NCBI GenBank assembly: GCA_009917555.1
Contig: QZDX01000014.1
Coordinates: forward strand, 1-64,000
Source of the DNA: a bacterium 1XD21-13
GTDB taxonomy: Bacteria; Bacillota; Clostridia; Lachnospirales; Lachnospiraceae
Length of the DNA: 64,000 bases
Direction of reading: 5' to 3'
The notes under the pieces are model-generated. The model ran no database searches, had not been told where the DNA came from, and saw nothing but the letters and a program-made list of their open reading frames with translations. A program made the position numbers and the translations under genes. This document shows positions 16,696 to 24,489 of this stretch, in pieces (position 1 is the stretch's first letter; each line of letters opens with the position of its first letter).

Positions 16696-18123
16696 ATGAA
16701 AAGCGAAGCAATCAAGAAACTATGCGAAGAAAAGCAAATCCGCATGATCGATTTCAAAATGACGGACATTGACGGGCGCTGGCGTCACATTACCATTCCG
16801 GTTGAGCGGTTCGGGGAAAATACCTTCACCCAGGGAATCGGCTTTGACGGCTCCAACTACGGCTATGCCCCCATTGAAAAAAGCGACATGGTATTCCTGC
16901 CGGATCCGGATACCGCCTATGTAGATCCATTTGCCGAGGTCCCCACACTGACCATGTGCGGCAACGTATGCACCATTGGAAAGGGAGAAAATAAGCCCTT
17001 TGACCAGTACCCCAAAAACGTAAGTCTTCGGGCCATCGAATATATGAAGGAAACAGGCATCGCGGATCGCATGGTCATCGGACCGGAATTTGAATTCTAC
17101 CTCTTTGACAGCGCCCGGTTCGAGGTATCTCCCCACCAGTGCGGCTACCGCATTGACGCAAGGCAGGCCGACTGGAACTGCAGCCTTGACACCAGGGGGA
17201 ACAACGGCTATGAGGTTCCCTACAAGGGAGGCTACCACATAGCAGCGCCCCAGGATGTGGGCTATGATCTGCGCAGCCGCATGTGTATGATGATTGAGGA
17301 CTGGGGTATCCAGGTAAAATACCATCACCACGAGGTAGGAGGCCCCGGCCAGATGGAGATAGAGGTAGAGCTTGCGGATATGCCTGATATGGCCGACAAT
17401 ACCATGATCATCAAATACATCATCAAAAATCTGGCCGCTGAGGAGGGAAAGACAGCCACCTTCCTGCCCAAGCCCATTTACCAGGAGGCCGGCAGCGGCA
17501 TGCATGTGCATATGCTGCTCCTAAAGGACGGACAGCCTCTTTTCTATGATGAAAACGGTTACTCCGGTTTGAGCCGTACCGCCCACTATTTTATAGGAGG
17601 ACTGCTAAAGCACATTGCGTCTCTGTGTGCCTTCACCAACCCCTCCACCAACTCCTTCAAGCGTCTGGTGCCAGGCTATGAGGCCCCCGTAACCGTCGGC
17701 TATGCCACCTCCAACCGCAGTGCCGTTATCCGGATTCCTGCCTACGCCAAAACACCGGAGGCAAAGCGCTTTGAGCTTCGGAATCCTGACGCCACAGCCA
17801 ACCCCTACTACGCCTACGCCGCCATCCTCATGGCGGGCCTGGACGGAATTCAAAACAAAATCGATCCGGCAGAGCAGGGCTGGGGCCCCTATGACTTTAA
17901 CCTCTACACCCTCTCTGAGGAGGAGCAGAAAAAAATCAAGGGCCTGCCAAAATCTCTGGGCGAAGCCCTGGATGCTCTGGAGGCCGACCATGACTATCTG
18001 ACTAAAGGCGGTGTATTCCCGGAGCGCCTCATTGATGTCTGGATTTCCAGAAAACGGGCGGAATTAAAGAAGCTGGAGCAGATACCTAATCCGGCGGAGT
18101 TTAAGATGTATTTTGACCTGTAG
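16696..18123 (+). CDS. glnA: Glutamine synthetase, type I
   Basis: The 475-residue enzyme makes glutamine from glutamate, ammonia and ATP. Seen are the beta-Grasp start (IRMIDFKMTDIDGRW, then GFDGSN), the catalytic barrel with GPEFEFYLF and the HHHEVGGPGQMEIE metal site, and KTATFLPKP with GSGMHVHM. Between about residues 145 and 180 it carries an insertion like that of the GSI-beta subtype, and NLYTLSEEE near residue 400 sits where enteric enzymes have the adenylylated tyrosine. ATG 16696 is chosen, with AAAGGGG 7 bases upstream. It is monocistronic. Confidence 0.93.
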   Translation: MKSEAIKKLCEEKQIRMIDFKMTDIDGRWRHITIPVERFGENTFTQGIGFDGSNYGYAPIEKSDMVFLPDPDTAYVDPFAEVPTLTMCGNVCTIGKGENKPFDQYPKNVSLRAIEYMKETGIADRMVIGPEFEFYLFDSARFEVSPHQCGYRIDARQADWNCSLDTRGNNGYEVPYKGGYHIAAPQDVGYDLRSRMCMMIEDWGIQVKYHHHEVGGPGQMEIEVELADMPDMADNTMIIKYIIKNLAAEEGKTATFLPKPIYQEAGSGMHVHMLLLKDGQPLFYDENGYSGLSRTAHYFIGGLLKHIASLCAFTNPSTNSFKRLVPGYEAPVTVGYATSNRSAVIRIPAYAKTPEAKRFELRNPDATANPYYAYAAILMAGLDGIQNKIDPAEQGWGPYDFNLYTLSEEEQKKIKGLPKSLGEALDALEADHDYLTKGGVFPERLIDVWISRKRAELKKLEQIPNPAEFKMYFDL

Positions 18124-18165
18124 TTTAAAGAGGGATGCCGCAGAGCTTTCGACAAGGAGGAGGAA

Positions 18166-19110
18166 ATGACAGAGTGGTTGATAAGCTGTGATCCAAGGGC
18201 CTACAATTTAGACGGTGCATTTGAAAAGCTAGAGGCAATTGATTGGAAGCAAAGCACCAATATTGAGGTGGGAGACATTGTATACATTTATGTGACAGCC
18301 CCTGTATACGAGATTCGCTATAAATGTATAGCAACCAAGGTAAATCTGGATGCCCCGGACATTGACGATGATGGCGAATTTAACCTGGAGGATGAGAGCT
18401 ATCAGAGCTATGGCAGATATATGGAGCTGACCTTGATGGAGCGTTATCAGAGCGACAAGCTAAGGCTGCAAAGGCTTAAGGATAACGGATTAGGCACCGT
18501 TCAGGGGCCGAGCAGAATTACGCCGCAGCTGTCAGCCTATCTGTTTGCCTCCACCAACACCCTTACAGGAGAGGGAATGAAGCGGTATGAGGGTGCAGAA
18601 AAGATCTTTGAACCTGATCCGGAAGTAATAGCTGCAGAGGAGGAAGAGGAAGCCCGGCTGCTTCAGAGCCTGAAGCAGGACCCCTTCACAGGTACAGAGG
18701 ATGATTTTGCTTATCAGGGAAAGCCCAGGAAAAAGCGGGCAGGCTACTACAATGGCCGCATTGTCTATCCAAGAGATCGCCAGACGGCAGTCAACGCCTT
18801 AGCCCATGCCCATTATCTGTGTGAGATCGATGAAGCCCATGAGACCTTCATACGAAAAAATTCGGACAAGCCATACACAGAGCCGCATCATTTAATTCCT
18901 ATGGCATATTCGGATGAATTTTCGGTATCCTTAGATGTGGAAGAAAATATTGTATCTCTTTGCAGCAATTGTCATAATCTCATTCACTATGGAGAGGATG
19001 CCCGCATACTTTTAGAGCAGCTTTATGAAGAAAGAAAGGAAGCATTAGAGCGGGCAGGAATCTCTATCACCCTTGAACGGCTTTTGTCTATGTATGGAAT
19101 TGAAGCTTAG
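18166..19110 (+). CDS. EVE-HNH endonuclease (modified-DNA restriction candidate)
   Basis: Residues 1 to about 150 look like an EVE/PUA-type domain (WLISCDPRAYNLD, VGDIVYIYVTAPVYEIRYKC), the fold that flips and reads modified bases such as 5-methyl- or hydroxymethylcytosine. Residues about 205-300 are an HNH nuclease: Cys219, EPHHLIPM with His241-His242, and CSNCHNLIH with Cys266, Cys269, His270 and His274. EVE-HNH fusions are known type IV-like restriction enzymes that cut phage DNA with modified bases. A linker rich in Glu lies between the domains. GGAGGAGG precedes the ATG. It is not flanked by a methylase, as expected for this class. The EVE assignment is from pattern, not search. Confidence 0.82.
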   Translation: MTEWLISCDPRAYNLDGAFEKLEAIDWKQSTNIEVGDIVYIYVTAPVYEIRYKCIATKVNLDAPDIDDDGEFNLEDESYQSYGRYMELTLMERYQSDKLRLQRLKDNGLGTVQGPSRITPQLSAYLFASTNTLTGEGMKRYEGAEKIFEPDPEVIAAEEEEEARLLQSLKQDPFTGTEDDFAYQGKPRKKRAGYYNGRIVYPRDRQTAVNALAHAHYLCEIDEAHETFIRKNSDKPYTEPHHLIPMAYSDEFSVSLDVEENIVSLCSNCHNLIHYGEDARILLEQLYEERKEALERAGISITLERLLSMYGIEA

Positions 19111-19122
19111 GCTATAGGGAGA

Positions 19123-19217
19123 TGTTGCAAAATAAGCTGTAAGAATTTTCCTTATCCTTGTCTGGACAGTTCACGGACACTGGATATTGGAAGGGGCTGA
19201 CAGCTTATTTTGCAGCA
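19123..19217. repeat. 95-bp element with 18-bp terminal inverted repeats
   Basis: TGTTGCAAAATAAGCTGT (19123-19140) and ACAGCTTATTTTGCAGCA (19200-19217) are inverted repeats with one mismatch, around a 59-base centre. It lies between the EVE-HNH gene and the sigma factor. It has no coding potential. It could be a MITE-like insertion or a large bidirectional terminator; no clear target duplication is seen. Confidence 0.7.
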
Positions 19218-19299
19218 TTATTAAATTTGTGCATCCAAACACCCTTTTCATCCGTCTAATAAGTGAATGTACATTCAAGCAACCCTAAGGAGGTAAGGA

Positions 19300-19821
19300 A
19301 TGAAAAGAGACAAAACAGAAGAGCTGCTTTTGAGAGCCAGAGCCTGTGACGGGGATGCGTTTGTGGAACTGATGGAGCTGCACAAGCAGTCCATGTACAA
19401 GGTAGCAAAGGCATATCTGAAACGGGAGGAGGATGTGGCGGACGCCATATCAGAGACCATACTGGACTGCTTCGAGCATCTGGAGGACTTACGGGAAACA
19501 CGTTATTTTGGAACCTGGCTTGTGCGGATTCTGATCAATAACTGCAACAATATAAGAAAATCGAACCAGCGTACGGAGTACACGGATCAGATGGAAATGC
19601 TCTCCGGGGGTCAGAGAACTGATGAGCGGACCAGAGCCTTTCTGGATTATCTGGAGCCCTTGGAGGACCAGGATCGGCTTTTGATGATTCTGTATTACGT
19701 GTGGGGCTTCCGGACCAGAGAGATAGCGGAAATTCTTCACATGAAGGAGGCAACCGTAAAATCCCGAATGCAGCGTGGCAGACAAAAGATCAAGCAGGCA
19801 TTTTTCCCCATGGTGGTGTAG
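19300..19821 (+). CDS. ECF RNA polymerase sigma factor
   Basis: The 173-residue protein has sigma region 2 (DAFVELMELHKQSMYKVAKA; DVADAISETILDCFEHL) and region 4 (TREIAEILHMKEATVKSRMQ RGRQKIK), the usual two domains of sigma-70 group IV factors. AGGAGG lies 6 bases before the ATG. The next gene, 14 bp downstream, encodes a membrane-anchored regulator that probably acts as its anti-sigma factor. Confidence 0.92.
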   Translation: MKRDKTEELLLRARACDGDAFVELMELHKQSMYKVAKAYLKREEDVADAISETILDCFEHLEDLRETRYFGTWLVRILINNCNNIRKSNQRTEYTDQMEMLSGGQRTDERTRAFLDYLEPLEDQDRLLMILYYVWGFRTREIAEILHMKEATVKSRMQRGRQKIKQAFFPMVV

Positions 19822-19835
19822 AGGAGGCAAAGATT

Positions 19836-21275
19836 ATGAGTGAGGACAGAAAGAGATTAGAGGAGCGAGTATTAACCCAAAGTATTCCCATTCCCAAGGT
19901 AACTGAGGATAAGATAGAGGCAGCCTATGACATTGTGCGGGCCAGGAGCCGGCAGCAGGCGAAGGTAACTCCCATCCGCAGTAGACGTTCTCTGCGTCGT
20001 GTGTGGGCGGCTGGCCTGGCAGCGGCACTCATAGCCGTCTCCGGCCTGGGTGTTATGGCGTCTATGGGATATTTTACAAAGAATGTACAGGAGACGGGCG
20101 ATCAGGTGTCCTACTCCTTTGAAGTAAATTATGAATTAAAGCCGGTGGAGGTCACGGCAGAGCCCACGTACCTGCCGGAAGGTATGGAAAAGCAGGAGGA
20201 AGGAAAATATTTTCTTGACGGCAATTACGGCCACGGAATCTCCATTATGCCTATGAACATGGTCAACATTGACGCGCAAAAGGAAATGATGGACTTCACC
20301 CATGTGGAGAGGGTGGAAAAAACCACCATTCAGAACATGGAGGCTCACATTATCACCTACAAGGACAGAGACAAATACCTGACAGGCGAGGATTTGTTCC
20401 TCTTCAATCCCGAGGACGGCTATGTAATCCGTATTTTCGGAGACAATGAGGTTCCGGTAGAGGAAGTCAGGAAGGTGGCCGAAGGCTTGAAAATTACCGT
20501 TACGGAAAATGCGGATCTGGCTTACGACCTGACTCCGGAAGAGCAGCAGAAACAGACGGCGGCAGAAGCTGACGATGCAGAGTGGCAGCGCCTGGTAGAA
20601 AAAGGCGTCACCACCGATCAGATTACCAAACTGGGTGAAACTCTGAAATGTGAAGGCTACGGCGCCAGCTACACCGTAAATGAGGTAAAGATTTACGACA
20701 GCCTCTTTGATGTTCCCGGTTATACGGAGCAGGGCGTCTACGATATGGAGAGATTAAGCCCCTGGCTGAATGCCGACGGAACCCACAAGCCCTATCAGCG
20801 TATGCATCTGAACCAGGAGGGCGAGATTCTGGAAGAAACAGCGGCAACGCCGAAATTCCTGGCAGTACAGGTTACGGCGGAGCAGTATATCGGTTATGAT
20901 GAATTTGAGGGTGAAACCACGCAGGATTCTACCGCTCTGGACGCAGCTCTGGTTTATGTGGAAAAGCGCGCCGACGGAACCTGGAACTTTATTAAGGACA
21001 CCTATGAGGCAGTTCCCAGCGAACGTTATGACCTCCAGATGGACAATTTCGCCTTCTACTTAAGCCGGCCGGAGAATCTGAATGGCGAAGAGAGGCTCCA
21101 CTCCTTCTTCTACCGTTCCATGTCAAAGGGCGAGCGCATAGACTACACGCTCATCTTTGCAGTAGATGCGGATCGGATGCCGAACGGCAGTCTTGAGAAT
21201 ATTGTACTTCGCTTCAACGGTACGGGCAATGACGATACAAATCCAATGTGGAGTGCATTGGCAGAAATGAAGTAA
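19836..21275 (+). CDS. Membrane-anchored anti-sigma factor-like protein (DUF4179/DUF4367-like)
   Basis: The 479-residue protein has a short cytoplasmic N-terminus, one membrane span (VWAAGLAAALIAVSGLGVMASM, about residues 59-80) and a large outside part. The first extracellular half (about 90-230) resembles DUF4367, with YLPEGMEKQEEGKYF and a pattern of beta strands; the second half is unassigned. This layout, directly after an ECF sigma factor, is that of anti-sigma factors in Firmicutes. GAGGAGG lies 8 bases before ATG 19836; the upstream extension overlaps the sigma gene in another frame. What signal it senses is unknown. Confidence 0.82.
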   Translation: MSEDRKRLEERVLTQSIPIPKVTEDKIEAAYDIVRARSRQQAKVTPIRSRRSLRRVWAAGLAAALIAVSGLGVMASMGYFTKNVQETGDQVSYSFEVNYELKPVEVTAEPTYLPEGMEKQEEGKYFLDGNYGHGISIMPMNMVNIDAQKEMMDFTHVERVEKTTIQNMEAHIITYKDRDKYLTGEDLFLFNPEDGYVIRIFGDNEVPVEEVRKVAEGLKITVTENADLAYDLTPEEQQKQTAAEADDAEWQRLVEKGVTTDQITKLGETLKCEGYGASYTVNEVKIYDSLFDVPGYTEQGVYDMERLSPWLNADGTHKPYQRMHLNQEGEILEETAATPKFLAVQVTAEQYIGYDEFEGETTQDSTALDAALVYVEKRADGTWNFIKDTYEAVPSERYDLQMDNFAFYLSRPENLNGEERLHSFFYRSMSKGERIDYTLIFAVDADRMPNGSLENIVLRFNGTGNDDTNPMWSALAEMK

Positions 21276-21284
21276 AGCTTTCAT

Positions 21285-21331
21285 AAAAATGAGGAGATGT
21301 AATCGAAACCGGTTACATCTCCTCATTTTTT
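21285..21331 (+). terminator. Strong Rho-independent terminator
   Basis: AAAAATGAGGAGATGTAA (21285-21302) pairs with TTACATCTCCTCATTTTTT (21313-21331), an 18-bp stem with a 10-base loop and a T run. It ends the sigma/anti-sigma operon. Confidence 0.95.
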
Positions 21332-21332
21332 G

Positions 21333-21356
21333 GGGCTGTCGGTTTCCCGACAGCCC
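21333..21356. terminator. Second hairpin behind the sigma operon
   Basis: GGGCTGTCGG (21333-21342) pairs with CCGACAGCCC (21347-21356) around a 4-base loop. It has no T run, so it may be a backup terminator or a repeat fragment. Confidence 0.6.
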
Positions 21357-21542
21357 ATCTTATGTAAAAGGCATCCGCCTGTTGTTGTTTGCCGAAGCTG
21401 GTCAGCACCCATAAGCACCGGCAGCCTCTTTTTCTTTGATAATTCTATCATATAAAATGATTATGACAAATATGTGTCTGAATTCTGAAAAAATGGTGAG
21501 AAGATTCTAAATTATTTCTAAATTTTCGACCATAAAAATGCA

Positions 21543-21571
21543 TTGACGCTTTTTTTAAAACCACATATAAT
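21543..21571 (+). promoter_or_regulatory. Sigma-A promoter of RNase H gene
   Basis: TTGACG (21543-21548) and TATAAT (21566-21571) are 17 bp apart, about 90 bp before the RNase H start codon. Confidence 0.8.
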
Positions 21572-21662
21572 GAAGGACACAGCAGGACAGGCGCAGGAAA
21601 GCTCTTTTTGCCTGTGATGGCGGGCATAAGGGGTATCAATAGGAGCGTATGGAGGAGGATTT

Positions 21663-22424
21663 ATGGGCCAGAAGAAGGTGTATGCCGTAAAAAAAGGAAA
21701 GACAACGGGACTGTTCTATTCCTGGATCGAATGCAGTGAGGCTGTCAAGGGATATCCCGGGGCAGAGTTTCAGGGATTTAAGACAGAGGAGGAGGCCAAA
21801 GCATATCTGGAGGGAAGATCCATGAAGGAGGAAAAGCCGAAAGAGCAGAAAAAGGACGCCTCGCAGAAACCGAAAGAGAAGAGAAGCGATTCCCGGCAGA
21901 AAGACGCAGAGGCGGAGATCCGGACACACACGGAGCAAATACGGGAAAATCAGGTGATCGCATATGTGGACGGAAGCTTTGACAAAGCAATCGGAGCATA
22001 CTCCTTTGGCTGTATTATTCTGATTCCAGGCGGTGAGATCATTGAGGAATCAGGCAATGGGAAAGAGCCGGATTCCCTGGCCATCCGCAACGTGGCAGGT
22101 GAAATGCTGGGAGCCATGTACGCGGCCCAGTGGGCCTTAGTAAACGGTTATAAATTTATCGAGCTTCGCTACGACTATGAGGGAATTGAAAAATGGGCCA
22201 CAGGCGCATGGAAGGCAAATAACGAGCTCACAAAGAAATATGCGGTATTTATGCAGCGAAAGCAGACACAGATCCGCATTTCTTTCCGGAAGGTCAAGGC
22301 TCATTCCGGCGATTATTACAATGAACGGGTGGACAGGCTTGCGAAAGCAGCACTGACGGAAGCGGAAGGAATTCCGAAAATTCAAAGGCAGGTAACCCGA
22401 AGAGAGGGCATAACAACAGAATAA
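21663..22424 (+). CDS. rnhA: Ribonuclease H1 with N-terminal hybrid-binding domain
   Basis: The 253-residue protein begins with the viroplasmin/HBD domain (KVYAVKKGKTTGLFYSW; FQGFKTEEEAKAYLEG) that grips RNA-DNA hybrids, followed by a Lys-rich linker (about 55-95) and an RNase H domain. The four catalytic acids are visible in AYVDGSF, AGEMLGAM, RYDYEGIE and NERVDRLAK. It removes RNA from hybrids in replication and R-loops. GGAGG lies 5 bases before the ATG. Confidence 0.93.
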   Translation: MGQKKVYAVKKGKTTGLFYSWIECSEAVKGYPGAEFQGFKTEEEAKAYLEGRSMKEEKPKEQKKDASQKPKEKRSDSRQKDAEAEIRTHTEQIRENQVIAYVDGSFDKAIGAYSFGCIILIPGGEIIEESGNGKEPDSLAIRNVAGEMLGAMYAAQWALVNGYKFIELRYDYEGIEKWATGAWKANNELTKKYAVFMQRKQTQIRISFRKVKAHSGDYYNERVDRLAKAALTEAEGIPKIQRQVTRREGITTE

Positions 22425-22490
22425 GAAGCAAAAAGAAGGGGGACAGTCTAATTTTACGACAGTCCCTCCACAAGCTTCTTAAAACATAAA

Positions 22491-22563
22491 AGCTGGAAAA
22501 GAGACTTGAACTCTCGACCCCTTCATTACGAGTGAAGTGCTCTACCGACTGAGCTATTCCAGC
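22491..22563 (-). tRNA. tRNA-Thr (CGT)
   Basis: Read on the minus strand, the sequence folds as a cloverleaf: acceptor GCTGGAA/TTCCAGC, D arm with AGCTCAGTCGGTAGAGC, anticodon arm CTTCA-CTCGTAA-TGAAG, and T arm with GAGTTCAAGTCTC. The anticodon CGT reads ACG (Thr). The discriminator base is T and the CCA end is not encoded. Confidence 0.95.
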
Positions 22564-22626
22564 TTGTGCTTTTTGGCATTTGATATTATAATGCAAAAAG
22601 ATCATTTTGTAAAGGGGTAAATTGAA

Positions 22627-23601
22627 ATGAATGTCAAACAGAATCGAAGAATACAGAATTGCCTGCCGGTGTTCCTCCTGGCCCTATGCCTCTTCCTTTC
22701 CGGCTGCAAAATAAAGGATGAGACTGACAGCCTTGGAATCGGACGGGCCGGGGCAGCGAATGTAGAGGCAGTTAATCAGGAGGTTCAATTGGAGCTTCAG
22801 CAGAAAGAGGAGGAGAGAAGGGCTGCCGAGGAGGCAAAAAAAGCAGAGGAGGCCGAAGAAGCCGAGAGACTTCGAAAGGAAGAGGAGAAGGCCCGGGAGG
22901 AAGCCCGGTTAGCCGAAGAACAGAAGGCCGCCGCAGGCAGTTATCTGGTAGCCATCGATCCGGGCCACCAGGCGAAGGGCAACTCTGAGAAGGAGCCCAT
23001 AGGACCGGGAGCATCCGAGATGAAGGCCAAGGTTGCCGGCGGAACCTCCGGCGCAGCCAGCGGCCTGAGAGAATATGAGCTGACCCTGCAGGTAGCCTTG
23101 AAGCTGAAAGAGGAGCTCACAGCCAGGGGCTATGAGGTGCTGATGATCCGGGAGAGCAATGATGTGAATATCAGCAATGCGGAGCGTGCACAGACGGCAA
23201 ATGATGCCCGGGCGGACGCATTTATCCGTATTCATGCGGACGGCTCCGAGAACAGCTCGGCCAGCGGCATTATGACCATCTGCCCTACCGCAAACAATCC
23301 TTATACGCCGGGGATCTATGAGAGCAGCCGGGCTCTGTCAAAAGCAGTTTTAAACCATACGGTGAGCGTCACAGGAGCAAAGGCAAGAAAGGTCTGGGAG
23401 ACAGATACCATGAGCGGCATCAACTGGTGCCAGGTGCCGGTGACCATTGTTGAGATGGGATTTATGACCAATCCGGAGGAGGATCTTAAGATGGCCTCGG
23501 AGGAATATCAGAAAAAGCTCGCCCAGGGCATGGCTGACGGCCTGGACGAGTTCTTCGGGATTACCAGGGCTTCGGATTCCTCCGATGAGGAAGCATCCTG
23601 A
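22627..23601 (+). CDS. Lipoprotein N-acetylmuramoyl-L-alanine amidase
   Basis: The protein (324 residues) has a lipoprotein signal ending in the lipobox LSGC (Cys27). A Glu/Lys/Ala-rich coiled coil spans about 55-105. The Amidase_3 domain (about 108-315) shows VAIDPGHQ (zinc His), REYELTLQV (zinc Glu), FIRIHADGS (zinc His) and [12 protein letters not shown] with the catalytic Glu. It cleaves the amide bond between MurNAc and L-Ala in peptidoglycan at the outer face of the membrane. The long coiled coil may place the domain away from the membrane or serve as a control partner site. The gene is monocistronic and converges on the next. Confidence 0.93.
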   Translation: MNVKQNRRIQNCLPVFLLALCLFLSGCKIKDETDSLGIGRAGAANVEAVNQEVQLELQQKEEERRAAEEAKKAEEAEEAERLRKEEEKAREEARLAEEQKAAAGSYLVAIDPGHQAKGNSEKEPIGPGASEMKAKVAGGTSGAASGLREYELTLQVALKLKEELTARGYEVLMIRESNDVNISNAERAQTANDARADAFIRIHADGSENSSASGIMTICPTANNPYTPGIYESSRALSKAVLNHTVSVTGAKARKVWETDTMSGINWCQVPVTIVEMGFMTNPEEDLKMASEEYQKKLAQGMADGLDEFFGITRASDSSDEEAS

Positions 23602-23602
23602 A

Positions 23603-24127
23603 TTAGCGGATGGTAATTTGACACATTTTCATAGCATTCAAGGCATTCTCGTGGCTTTCCGGGGTGACACCTGCGCAGCAGGAGGCGGTGACGCTTACGG
23701 GAAGCTCCGGGAAAAAGGCCTTTAACAGCATGGCGTTGGAAATGACACAGATATCTGTGCAGAGTCCAATCAGCTCCACCTCTGCAAGCCCCTGCGGGTA
23801 ATGTGCCTCCAGATAAGCAGGCAGCTCCTTTGCTCCGAAGGTTACCTTATCCAGCACCGGGGAATTGGCCGCGTCCCGGATGGCTTTCATCTCAGATCTC
23901 AGCTCCCAGCCGGGAGTTCCCTTGATGCAGTGGGGAACGGGAAGCTTTTTCCCCTCCTGTGTTTCCATATAATTTTCAAAATGGGTGTCTCTGGTATAAA
24001 GAATATCCCCCTCAAACTCCTGAATACGTTTGAGCACATTGGGAACGATAGACAGGGCTTCCTTTGTGCCAAGGGCGCCGTCAATAAAGTCATTTTGCAT
24101 ATCAATCACGAGAAGAAGCTTTTTCAT
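23603..24127 (-). CDS. Isochorismatase-family cysteine hydrolase (nicotinamidase-like)
   Basis: The 174-residue protein has the family triad: Asp in LLLVIDMQNDFIDGALG, a Lys in the central region near DKVTFGAKE, and the nucleophile Cys in IGLCTDICVISNA, with the preceding cis-peptide region. Relatives act as nicotinamidases or on other amides; substrate unknown. The ATG at 24127 follows GGAGG; a longer frame has no ribosome site. It converges on the amidase with only one base between the genes. Confidence 0.88.
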   Translation of the reverse strand: MKKLLLVIDMQNDFIDGALGTKEALSIVPNVLKRIQEFEGDILYTRDTHFENYMETQEGKKLPVPHCIKGTPGWELRSEMKAIRDAANSPVLDKVTFGAKELPAYLEAHYPQGLAEVELIGLCTDICVISNAMLLKAFFPELPVSVTASCCAGVTPESHENALNAMKMCQITIR

Positions 24128-24156
24128 TTGGATACCTCCGGTTTCTGATCTGACAG

Positions 24157-24179
24157 GCAGCAAGCTGCGGAAATAAAAG
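24157..24179. repeat. Fragment of GCAGCAAGCTGC repeat
   Basis: GCAGCAAGCTGCGG followed by AAATAAAAG; the last 13 bases recur at 30442-30454 and the GCAGCAAGCT core at 30335 and 30368. It looks like a scattered intergenic repeat family. Confidence 0.55.
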
Positions 24180-24193
24180 TTGTTATACAGATC

Positions 24194-24222
24194 ATTATAA
24201 TTTCAAAAGGGATTCCTGTAAA
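24194..24222 (-). promoter_or_regulatory. Promoter of isochorismatase-like gene
   Basis: On the minus strand TTTACA (24222-24217) and TATAAT (24199-24194) are 17 bp apart, about 65 bp upstream of the start. Confidence 0.7.
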
Positions 24223-24268
24223 GCAAATAAGAGAGAATAAGAATATTTACTTTTTTTGTAAAAATAGA

Positions 24269-24297
24269 TTGACAAATCCTGTAAAATGTTTTATAGT
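24269..24297 (+). promoter_or_regulatory. Promoter of first giant surface protein
   Basis: TTGACA (24269-24274) and TATAGT (24292-24297) are 17 bp apart. About 190 bp of untranslated leader follow before the TTG start; I see no riboswitch-like fold in it. Confidence 0.75.
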
Positions 24298-24489
24298 ACA
24301 CAACAGGACGCAGCAAGTCATTGGAAGATTCGGGGAATTCCTCCCTGCTTCAAGTGAGATTCGTCCGCAATTCTTTTTTATTCCACAACATTTGAATTAA
24401 AAAAACAGTTAGAAGGGAGAGATTGGGAGTTTTACGATAGATAAAATGGAAGAATCATAGAAAGTATTTGTTAATGGAGGTTATATTAT

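Noticed and set aside
19220-19300. ECF-type promoter with CGTC -10 before the sigma factor
   Set aside because: CGTCTAAT is present at about 19252, but the nearest AAAC box is only 12 bases away, too close for known ECF promoters.
22441-22480. Terminator hairpin for the tRNA-Thr
   Set aside because: Only a 4-bp stem can be drawn; the apparent symmetry is a direct, not inverted, repeat.
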